Source: Actinomycetes bacterium
GTDB taxonomy: Bacteria > Actinomycetota > Acidimicrobiia > Acidimicrobiales > Microtrichaceae
Assembly: GCA_023423215.1 (NCBI GenBank)
Contig: JAFAFZ010000117.1
Span: 1-5,814, forward strand
Length of the DNA: 5,814 nucleotides
Direction: 5' to 3'
Position numbers and translations under genes: made by a program. Every line of letters starts with the position of its first letter. The stretch's first letter is position 1. Below, one piece after another: positions 1 to 4,893 of the stretch. Below the pieces are notes generated by a model. That model worked only from the letters and a program-made list of their open reading frames with translations, ran no database searches and was not told where the DNA came from.

Positions 1-239
1 GGCCCGGTGAGCGTGGCGGTGACCGTCGCGTCCTCGGCCAGGTGCCCGTCGTTCTCGTACACGAGGCCGACCTCGAGGCGCACCGTGCCGGGTCCGGCCT
101 GCACCGAGCTGGTGACCGTCATCTCGCCCACGTCGTCGTGCGCACCGGCCGTGCCGGCGCCGACGGCGAGCGCCGCCACGAGGGCGCAGGCGGCCGTGGC
201 CAACAGGACCGGGGTGCGGGAGCGACGCGCAGCAGACAT
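1..239 (-). CDS. Secreted protein of unknown function, N-terminal part only
   Basis: The reverse strand opens at an ATG (239-237) and stays open to the window edge, giving 79 codons and no stop, so the C-terminus is missing. Residues 1-33 are a clear Sec signal peptide: basic start (AARRSR), hydrophobic core VLLATAACALVAALAVGA, and an AGA cleavage site before H34. The mature part begins HDDVGEMTVTSS and continues with alternating beta-strand-like residues (VRLEVGLVYENDGHLAEDATV), which suggests a small extracytoplasmic Ig-like beta-sandwich. I do not recognise a named family. YtkA/FixH-like or CopC-like domains are possible because the predicted mature N-terminus is His, but that is inference. 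No SD is seen; a -10 box sits 7 nt upstream of the ATG, so the mRNA may be leaderless. It lies downstream of the desaturase on the same strand with a 68-nt gap. Confidence 0.75.
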   Translation of the reverse strand, partial: MSAARRSRTPVLLATAACALVAALAVGAGTAGAHDDVGEMTVTSSVQAGPGTVRLEVGLVYENDGHLAEDATVTATLTG

Positions 240-246
240 GCGCCGG

Positions 247-252
247 AGTGTA
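247..252 (-). promoter_or_regulatory. -10 box TACACT for a leaderless transcript of the secreted protein
   Basis: On the reverse strand TACACT (252 to 247) fits the TANNNT -10 consensus and is separated from the ATG at 239 by exactly 7 nt (CCGGCGC). A start of transcription at or next to the A of ATG follows, which is common in Actinomycetota. No convincing -35 hexamer is present 16-18 nt upstream. Confidence 0.45.
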
Positions 253-272
253 GGGAGCGCCGTCGTCCGACC

Positions 273-301
273 CGCGGCGGGCGGGGTCCGCGGCCGCCGC
301 G
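273..301 (-). terminator. GC-rich hairpin after the desaturase
   Basis: CGCGGCGG (273-280) and CCGCCGCG (294-301) form a perfect 8-bp stem with a 13-nt loop, starting 7 nt past the desaturase stop on the reverse strand. There is no U-tract, so it would be an actinobacterial-type U-less terminator or only an attenuator. In such GC-rich sequence chance hairpins are common. Confidence 0.3.
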
Positions 302-307
302 CCGGGC

Positions 308-1360
308 TCAGTGGACCAGCTGGCGGGTGACCTCCGCGATGTCCGCGCGCACCTCGTCGGGGCGCTCCGGGTCGACGAGCGTCGTCGCGTCCAGGTACAC
401 GCGAGGGGTGCGGTACAGGTACGTGAAGGCACGCACGTGGTTCGGCGAGACGTAGCGCTCGCCCTCATTCGCCCGGAGCCAGCTACGGACCCGCGGGGCG
501 TGCTTGGCGCTCATCATCGGGAACAGGTGGTGCTCGACGTGGTGGCTGAAGTTGAAGTGCAGGCGGTCGACGATCGGCAGGGTCGTGACGCTCATCGAGT
601 TCTCGATCGGGTCGTTCGCCTCGGTCATCGGCCGCATGAAGTGGTTCGTGGCGATGTAGCTCATCACCAGGAAGTTGGTGACGACGAGCGGGACGACCAC
701 GACGAACAGGCTGTAGAAGGGCCCGGCCAGGACGGCGACGACGACCCACATCGCCAGGCACACGGCGCTGTCGATGATCGCCCGGCGGCGGTTGAAGCGG
801 GCGAAGCCGCGCATGTAGCGGGCCTGGATCCACAGCACGACCTGCGCGTGGAAGGTGAACCAGTACGCGAAGAAGAACGCGCTCGACCAGTGGCGCGAGC
901 CGGGGGCGAGCCGGGCGACGAACCGGGTCGACGGCGCCTTCTCGTAGCGGCTCACCGTGCCGAAGCTGTCGGGGTCGGCGTTGCCCATGTTGGTCTTCCC
1001 GTGGTGGACCTGGTTGTGCCAGACCCGCCACAGCGAGGGCGACACCAGCATCGGGCCGAAGCCGAGGTAGCCCAGGAAGTACTGCAGGCCCTTGCTCTTC
1101 ACGACGGACCCGTGCAGCACCTCGTGCGCCAGGAAGCCCATGGCGGCGAAGCACTGGCCCATGACGAGGCCGAGCAGGAGGCAGAGGTACCACGCCGGCT
1201 GCACGACAATGATCGTCCACGCGGAGGCGACGGCGGCCGCCACGAGCGGGATGAACCACAGCGCCCGCTGGGGCTGTCGGGCGAAGGTGTCCTCGGGCAG
1301 CTCCGCCTTGATCTGCCGGCGGGTCTCCTCGGTCGTGGGCGGGGTCATGATCTCGGTCAC
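308..1360 (-). CDS. Membrane fatty acid desaturase (acyl-lipid/acyl-CoA, PF00487 type)
   Basis: This di-iron integral membrane enzyme introduces a cis double bond into fatty acyl chains, adjusting membrane fluidity. With the GTG at 1360 it has 350 residues. All three histidine boxes are present: HEVLH (79-83), HNQVHH (115-120) and HHVEHH followed by LFP (273-278), plus H240 in TNHFM. Hydrophobic segments lie near residues 34-54, 60-78, 160-180 and 196-236. The third box has H, not the Q typical of fused cytochrome-b5 front-end desaturases, and no b5 domain is present, so an external electron donor is needed. The start is uncertain. GTG 1360 has AGGAA four nt upstream on the reverse strand; ATG 1348 lacks an SD; a GTG at 1453 would add a Pro/Ala-rich extension with no SD. 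The divergent TetR gene is the likely regulator. Regiospecificity cannot be read from sequence. Confidence 0.93.
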   Translation of the reverse strand: MTEIMTPPTTEETRRQIKAELPEDTFARQPQRALWFIPLVAAAVASAWTIIVVQPAWYLCLLLGLVMGQCFAAMGFLAHEVLHGSVVKSKGLQYFLGYLGFGPMLVSPSLWRVWHNQVHHGKTNMGNADPDSFGTVSRYEKAPSTRFVARLAPGSRHWSSAFFFAYWFTFHAQVVLWIQARYMRGFARFNRRRAIIDSAVCLAMWVVVAVLAGPFYSLFVVVVPLVVTNFLVMSYIATNHFMRPMTEANDPIENSMSVTTLPIVDRLHFNFSHHVEHHLFPMMSAKHAPRVRSWLRANEGERYVSPNHVRAFTYLYRTPRVYLDATTLVDPERPDEVRADIAEVTRQLVH

Positions 1361-1545
1361 GGCGTTCCTGACTGTCGCGGTGCGGTCTGGGGTCGCAGGT
1401 GCGGTGGGAGGGGCTCGGGCGACGCTCGGGGGAGGTCTCGGGGGGTCAGACACCCGACGAGCGCCATTGGTTTCGTCCGGTCCGGGATCGGGCCGATCCG
1501 TGGCTACGGCGGCGTAACCTACCGCTGCGTAACCTACCAGACCGT
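1361..1545 (-). other. C-rich 5' leader of the desaturase, with a possible G-quadruplex on the opposite strand
   Basis: If transcription starts near 1539 as the promoter predicts, the desaturase mRNA has a leader of about 180 nt. Its template (plus) strand carries G-runs at 1406-1408, 1410-1413, 1417-1419, 1428-1432 and 1440-1445 with loops of 1, 3, 8 and 7 nt, a pattern able to form a G-quadruplex. A reading frame open from GTG 1453 covers 1361-1453 but encodes only low-complexity Pro/Ala/Arg. I see no conserved riboswitch. Confidence 0.35.
1365..1369 (-). promoter_or_regulatory. Ribosome binding site AGGAA that favours the GTG 1360 start
   Basis: AGGAA on the reverse strand is followed by CGCC and then GTG (1360-1358). 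Neither the GTG at 1453 nor the ATG at 1348 has an SD at usable distance, so this site is the main argument for the chosen desaturase start. Confidence 0.5.
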
Positions 1546-1568
1546 AACCTACGGTGCCGTAGTACGGT
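1541..1568. promoter_or_regulatory. Probable TetR operator of overlapping inverted repeats
   Basis: Three dyads overlap: ACCGTA-ACC-TACGGT (1541-1555), CTACGG-TG-CCGTAG (1549-1562) and CCGTA-G-TACGG (1557-1567). Together they place four alternating copies of the half-site CCGTA/TACGG in 28 bp. The site covers the desaturase -10 and spacer and the tetR -10, the expected position for one operator controlling both genes. TetR-family proteins bind such dyads as dimers or paired dimers. Assignment to the adjacent TetR is inferred from position. Confidence 0.6.
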
Positions 1569-1574
1569 GGTCAA
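1546..1574 (-). promoter_or_regulatory. Sigma70-type promoter of the desaturase
   Basis: On the reverse strand TTGACC (1574 to 1569) and TAGGTT (1551 to 1546) are separated by exactly 17 nt. The -35 matches TTGACA at 5 of 6 positions and the -10 fits TANNNT. Transcription would start near 1539 and run into the desaturase. The dyad CTACGGTGCCGTAG fills the spacer and part of the -10, so a bound repressor would block RNA polymerase. Confidence 0.6.
1563..1568 (+). promoter_or_regulatory. -10 box TACGGT for leaderless tetR
   Basis: TACGGT fits TANNNT and ends 7 nt before the ATG at 1576 (spacer GGTCAAC), so transcription should start at or next to the start codon. No SD is present before tetR, which agrees. 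The box is the last half-site of the operator, implying autoregulation. The -35 region is poor. Confidence 0.45.
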
Positions 1575-1575
1575 C

Positions 1576-2193
1576 ATGGCAGACGGCACACGCACCCGGC
1601 TGTCCGCCGGGGAGCGACGCAACCAGCTCGTCGACGTCGGGCGGCAGGTGTTCGCGGAGAAGGGCTACGAGGGCACCTCGGTCGAGGAGATCGCCGAGCG
1701 CGCCAAGATCTCGAAGCCGGTCATCTACGAGCACTTCGGCGGCAAGGAAGGCCTCTACGCCGTCATCGTCGACCGGGAGATGGACCACGTCATCGGGCAG
1801 ATCTCCGAGGCGATCTCGTCCGACAGCCCACGCGAGATGATCGACGGCGCAGCGCTCGCGTTCATGCGCTACGTGCGCGACCGACCCGACGGTTTCGCGG
1901 TCCTGTCGCGCGACTCGCCCACGCAGAACGGGCTCGCCAACCTGCTGGCCGAGGTGGCGGACCGCGTCGGCGACGTGGTCACGGCCGAGTTCAAGAAGGC
2001 CGGCTACGACCCGAAGGCCGCGCCGGTGTACTCCCAGGCGCTCATCGGGATGGTGACCTTCGTGGGCCACTGGTGGGTGCTCAACCCGAAGATGTCCGCG
2101 GACGAGGTCGCCGCCCACCTCTCTGCGCTGGCCTGGATGGGGCTGCGCCACCTGCCGAAGAAGCCGACGCGACCGGCTCGCGACAGCCGATGA
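1576..2193 (+). CDS. TetR family transcriptional regulator, probable repressor of the divergent desaturase
   Basis: The 205-residue length is typical for TetR proteins. Residues about 12-60 form the N-terminal three-helix DNA-binding domain: RRNQLVDVGRQVFAEKG, then TSVEEIAERAKISKPVIYEHF with the helix-turn-helix at 35-54 and the family hallmark Y-x-H-F followed by KEGLY. The rest (about 65-195) is a helical ligand-binding and dimerisation domain with aromatic and hydrophobic residues (GMVTFVGHWWVLN, AWMGL) that could suit an acyl ligand; the ligand is not determinable. The ATG at 1576 is chosen because codons upstream run through the operator, and a -10 sits 7 nt before it. It is divergent to the desaturase and overlaps the next gene by ATGA. 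Regulation of itself and the desaturase by acyl-CoA or fatty acid supply is inference. Confidence 0.9.
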   Translation: MADGTRTRLSAGERRNQLVDVGRQVFAEKGYEGTSVEEIAERAKISKPVIYEHFGGKEGLYAVIVDREMDHVIGQISEAISSDSPREMIDGAALAFMRYVRDRPDGFAVLSRDSPTQNGLANLLAEVADRVGDVVTAEFKKAGYDPKAAPVYSQALIGMVTFVGHWWVLNPKMSADEVAAHLSALAWMGLRHLPKKPTRPARDSR

Positions 2194-3434
2194 CCGAGCC
2201 GCGGCGGCTCGCCACCCGGGTCACCAAGGACGCGCAGCGCCAGATCCGCAGCGGACACCCGTGGGTGTTCGACGGCGCCATCACCCAGATCGCCCCCGAC
2301 GGGCGGCCGGGCGACCTGGCGGTCGTGTTCGACGACCGGCGGGAGTTTCTGGCGATCGGCCTGTTCGACCCCGACTCGGCGATCCGCGTCAAGGTCCTGC
2401 ACCACGGGCGGCCCCGCACGATCGACCGGGCGTTCTGGCTCGAGCGCATGCGTGACGCCGTGGCCGCGCGCGAGGTGGCGATCGACGCCACGCACACGAC
2501 GGCGTGGCGCTGCGTGCACGGCGAGAACGACGGCCTGCCCGGGTTGGTGCTCGACCGCTACGCGTCCACCTACGTCCTGAAGCTCTACACGGCCGCCTGG
2601 CTCCCGCACCTGGAGGTGCTGCTCGACGTGCTCGACGAGGTCGTGGCGCCCGAGCGGCTGGTGCTGCGCCTCGGTCGGAGCGTGGCGGCGTCGGGACGGG
2701 TCGAGCAGTTCGCCACGCCCGGCGGCGCGCCGCTGGCGGACGGCGTGACGCTGCGGGGCGAGGCGCCCGAGCGCCCCGTGCGCTTCCTCGAGCACGACCT
2801 GCGCTTCGAGGCCGACGTCGTGCACGGGCAGAAGACCGGCTTCTTCCTCGACCAGCGCGACAACCGCCAGCGCGTGCGCTCGATCTCGAGGGGCGCCCGG
2901 GTGCTCGACGTCTTCTGCAGCACCGGCGGCTTCTCGGTCAACGCTGCGGCCGGTGGGGCGACCCTCGTGCACAGCGTCGACATCAGCGCGCCCGCCATCG
3001 CTGCGGCACGGCGCAACATGTCCCTCAACGCCTCCCGCGCCGCGGTGCGGGCCTGCTCGCACCACACCTCGACCGGTGACGCCGCGACGGTCATGGCGCA
3101 GATGGCCGAGGACGGTCGACGCTTCGACCTCGTGGTCGTGGACCCTCCGTCGTTCGCGTCGCGACAGCGCCAGGTCGAGGGTGCGCTGCACGCGTACGGC
3201 CGCCTGACGGAGTCGGCGCTCGACCTGCTCGAGCCCGGCGGCACCCTGGTCCAGGCGTCGTGCTCCGCCCGCGTCACCACCGAGGACTTCCTCGCCGCGG
3301 TCACGGGCGCCGCCACCCGCGCCGGGGTCCGCCTGGACGGCGTGTCGCACACGGCGCACGCCGTCGACCACCCGGGCGGGTTGCCCCAGGGCGCGTACCT
3401 CAAGGCGATCGTGGCGACGGTCCACCCCGACTGA
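2190..3434 (+). CDS. Class I SAM-dependent RNA methyltransferase, RlmI-like (23S rRNA m5C family)
   Basis: The 414 residues compare with about 400 for E. coli RlmI, which methylates C1962 of 23S rRNA. Order: PUA RNA-binding domain (about 1-75, with RSGHPWVFDGAI at 20-31), a linker domain containing ENDGLPGLVLDRY (112-124), then a Rossmann methyltransferase (about 195-410). Family signatures are GQKTGFFLDQRDNR (213-226), SAM-binding VLDVFCSTGGFSV (238-250), acidic D264 in VDIS, DPPSF (318-322) and SCS (357-359). C358 sits where the RlmI group has its catalytic motif VI Cys, and motif IV has DPPS without Cys, as in that group. Cytoplasmic. The ATG at 2190 overlaps the tetR stop, with no SD of its own, so translation is probably coupled. 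A single rRNA target is likely but its position is not proven. Confidence 0.92.
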   Translation: MTEPRRLATRVTKDAQRQIRSGHPWVFDGAITQIAPDGRPGDLAVVFDDRREFLAIGLFDPDSAIRVKVLHHGRPRTIDRAFWLERMRDAVAAREVAIDATHTTAWRCVHGENDGLPGLVLDRYASTYVLKLYTAAWLPHLEVLLDVLDEVVAPERLVLRLGRSVAASGRVEQFATPGGAPLADGVTLRGEAPERPVRFLEHDLRFEADVVHGQKTGFFLDQRDNRQRVRSISRGARVLDVFCSTGGFSVNAAAGGATLVHSVDISAPAIAAARRNMSLNASRAAVRACSHHTSTGDAATVMAQMAEDGRRFDLVVVDPPSFASRQRQVEGALHAYGRLTESALDLLEPGGTLVQASCSARVTTEDFLAAVTGAATRAGVRLDGVSHTAHAVDHPGGLPQGAYLKAIVATVHPD

Positions 3435-3443
3435 TCGATCCCT

Positions 3444-3480
3444 GCGGTTGCGCACCGCGTCGTCGGGGTAGGGCCCGACG
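3444..3480 (+). terminator. Two tandem hairpins after the RlmI-like gene
   Basis: GCGGT-TGCGC-ACCGC (3444-3458) and CGTCGGG-GTAGGG-CCCGACG (3461-3480, perfect 7-bp stem) start 10 nt past the stop. No T-run follows. They may end the tetR-methyltransferase transcript or belong to the leader of the next gene. Confidence 0.4.
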
Positions 3481-3527
3481 ATGGCATGCGCACCGGGCAG
3501 CTCCGACGTAGTCGACGGCGACCCCCT

Positions 3528-3557
3528 GCCACGCTGCGTGAAGCGTGGCGACACGCT
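3528..3557 (+). promoter_or_regulatory. Mutually exclusive hairpins in the leader of the LysM-M23 gene
   Basis: AGCGTG (3542-3547) can pair backward with CACGCT (3530-3535), as part of the 8-bp stem GCCACGCT/AGCGTGGC (3528-3535 with 3542-3549; loop GCGTGA). It can also pair forward with a second CACGCT (3552-3557) across a GCGA tetraloop of the stable GNRA class. Only one can form at a time, the layout of a switching leader RNA. No known riboswitch is recognised, and no good TANNNT promoter is visible in 3435-3602. Confidence 0.35.
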
Positions 3558-3602
3558 GGGTGGACCACTCATGACCTGCGTCGACGCGCCGACGCGAGTC
3601 GC

Positions 3603-4826
3603 ATGCGAAACCACCTCCACCTCCCGTCCAAGGTGCTGCTCGCACTCGCCGTCGTCGCCGCTGGCCTCGCGCCGGTGGCGGTCGGGGCGTCCGGCGGCGG
3701 CGCCTCGACCGTCCCCTCGGGCAGCCTCGGCGGACTGCGCTACCACGTGGTCGCGCCCGGCGACTCCGTCAGCTCGATCGCACGCACCTACGGCGTCGAC
3801 GCGAACGTGCTGCGCGCCGTGAACGGACTCGTGGGCGACCGCCTCTACCAGGGTGCGCGGGTGCTGCTCGATCCGGCCAACCCCTCGCTCACCCGTGGTG
3901 GCGCGTCCTCGGGCGGCTCGTCGTCGGGCTCCGCGGCTGCGGCCTCCTCGTCCGCCGCGTCGACGGCGTCGTCGACCGCGTCCGGTGGCGCGGGCACCTA
4001 CACGGTGCAGCAGGGCGACGTCCTCGAACGCATCGCCCGCCGGCACGGCGTCAAGCTCTCGGCGCTGCTCGCGGCGAACGGCCTCGACGCCGACGACCTG
4101 CTGATGGTCGGACAGGTGCTGTCGCTCCCCGCAGCCGGATCCGGCGGCTCCGGTGGTGCCGGCGGCGCATCGGGCTCGACGTCGTCGTCGGGCGGTTCGT
4201 ACACGGTGGAGGAAGGCGACGTCCTCGAGCGCATCGCCCGCCGGCACGGCGTCAAGCTCTCGGCGCTGCTCTCGGCCAACGGCCTGCACGCCACCAGCCT
4301 CATCCTGCCGGGCAAGGTCCTGACCATCCCCGCCGGTGGGTCGGCGTCCTCCACGTCGGCCGCGTCCGGCGCGACCACCACCGCCTCGTCGGGGAGCAGC
4401 TCGGGCAGCTCGAGCGGGTCCGTCTCGTGGATCGGTCCCCGCATGGTCTGCCCGGTGCCCGGTGCGAGCTTCATGAACGACTGGGGCTTCCCGCGCGGCA
4501 GCGACCGCTTCCACGAGGGCACCGACCTCTTCGCCCCCGCCGGCACCACGATCGTCGCGCCGGTGTCGGGCGTCGTCACCTTCGGCACCGACGGACTCGG
4601 CGGCACGACGTTCAGCCTGTCCAGCCCCGACGGCTGGGTGGTCTACGGCGCCCACCTCTCCGCGACGATCGGCTCCGGCGGCCAGGTCTCGGCCGGCACG
4701 CCGATCGGCAGGGTCGGCGACTCGGGCAACGCCGAGGGCACCGATCCGCACCTGCACATGGGCCTGAAGCCCGCGGGTGGGCGCCCGGCGAACCCCTACC
4801 CCTCGGTGTCCGCGGCCTGCGGCTGA
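3603..4826 (+). CDS. Secreted cell wall hydrolase with three LysM domains and an M23 (LytM-type) peptidase domain
   Basis: This 407-residue protein is predicted to bind peptidoglycan and cut its peptide bridges outside the membrane. Residues 1-29 are a signal peptide (KVLLALAVVAAGLAPVAVGA, cleavage after VGA). LysM domains lie at 47-91, 133-176 and 200-243, joined by Ser/Gly/Ala/Thr-rich linkers (97-132, 177-199, 244-273). The M23 domain spans about 281-404 and has the complete zinc and catalytic set: H304 and D308 in HEGTD, H351 in GAHLS, and H383/H385 in HLH, so it should be active, unlike degenerate LytM activators. C283 and C406 could form a disulphide. The ATG at 3603 is chosen because the signal peptide follows at once; an upstream in-frame ATG at 3486 would add an Arg-rich, non-signal stretch. 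The SD is weak (CGAG). It lies upstream of sigK-rskA in the same direction. Confidence 0.93.
   Translation: MRNHLHLPSKVLLALAVVAAGLAPVAVGASGGGASTVPSGSLGGLRYHVVAPGDSVSSIARTYGVDANVLRAVNGLVGDRLYQGARVLLDPANPSLTRGGASSGGSSSGSAAAASSSAASTASSTASGGAGTYTVQQGDVLERIARRHGVKLSALLAANGLDADDLLMVGQVLSLPAAGSGGSGGAGGASGSTSSSGGSYTVEEGDVLERIARRHGVKLSALLSANGLHATSLILPGKVLTIPAGGSASSTSAASGATTTASSGSSSGSSSGSVSWIGPRMVCPVPGASFMNDWGFPRGSDRFHEGTDLFAPAGTTIVAPVSGVVTFGTDGLGGTTFSLSSPDGWVVYGAHLSATIGSGGQVSAGTPIGRVGDSGNAEGTDPHLHMGLKPAGGRPANPYPSVSAACG
3999..4285 (+). repeat. Near-identical in-frame duplication encoding LysM2 and LysM3
   Basis: Bases 3999-4084 recur at 4200-4285 with an offset of 201 bp (67 codons). I count six differences, and a run of 42 identical bases (4029-4070 and 4230-4271). 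LysM1 shares the fold but not the DNA sequence, so LysM2/3 arose by recent duplication or are kept alike by gene conversion. Confidence 0.9.
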
Positions 4827-4832
4827 GGCCGC
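4812..4832 (+). terminator. Hairpin spanning the LysM-M23 stop codon
   Basis: GCGGCCT (4812-4818) and AGGCCGC (4826-4832) make a perfect 7-bp stem whose 7-nt loop runs into the TGA. No U-tract follows. It could be a U-less terminator before the sigma factor gene or chance in GC-rich DNA. Confidence 0.25.
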
Positions 4833-4893
4833 CCACGCGCATGACGTGCCCTCCGACCAATCCGGATCCCCGTCGGTGACGAAGAAGGGGCGT

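Larger units (their letters stand above)
1498..1572. repeat. 15-bp-period direct repeat array in the divergent promoter region
   Basis: CGTAACCTAC occurs without mismatch at 1513-1522, 1528-1537 and 1543-1552, so the period is exactly 15 bp (units CGTAACCTACCGCTG, CGTAACCTACCAGAC and CGTAACCTACGGTGC). The next unit in phase (1558-1572) starts CGTAGTACGG and is degenerate. A weaker related dyad, CCGTGGCTACGG, lies at 1498-1509, one base out of phase. Each perfect unit also gives TAGGTT, a TANNNT hexamer, on the reverse strand. Confidence 0.85.

Noticed and set aside
1399..1575. N-terminal extension of TetR to upstream in-frame starts.
   Set aside because: It would translate the promoter and operator array, has Arg/Trp-rich non-family sequence, and the 205-residue form from ATG 1576 already has a complete TetR N-terminus.
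311..1840. A 509-codon plus-strand open frame opposite the desaturase.
   Set aside because: Low-complexity product, runs through the operator into tetR in another frame; a shadow of the desaturase coding strand.
3448..3474. TTGCGC-15-TAGGGC as a promoter for the LysM-M23 gene.
   Set aside because: Spacing is short, the -10 lacks the final T and the site lies inside stable hairpins.
3461..3515. Partial likeness to the c-di-AMP (ydaO) riboswitch: GGGGTAGGG followed by CAGCT and CGTAGTCG.
   Set aside because: The other conserved blocks I would expect upstream (GGGGGACC-like and GGGGTGAA) are absent, spacing is too short, and the P1 partner would lie in the methyltransferase gene. cmscan with RF00379 would settle it.
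3538..3564. Frame +1 reads VKRGDTLGG, like the start of a LysM repeat, just before the LysM-M23 gene.
   Set aside because: No LysM continuation follows, it is out of frame with the real gene, and the short match is explained by the hairpin sequence. A broken ancestral LysM cannot be excluded but has no further support.
2004..4757. A 917-codon open frame on the minus strand crossing tetR, the methyltransferase and the hydrolase.
   Set aside because: It is antisense to three well-supported genes, its product is Arg/Ala/Gly/His-rich without domains, and long antisense open frames are expected at this GC content.
4849..4890. SigK-type autoregulatory promoter before sigK (CCCTCC or CAATCC as -35, ACGAAG as -10).
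   Set aside because: Compared with the mycobacterial SigK consensus as I recall it (CCATCC, CCGAAT), no pair matches well at 16-17 nt; the best is CAATCC-15-ACGAAG with a 4/6 -10. Too weak to annotate.
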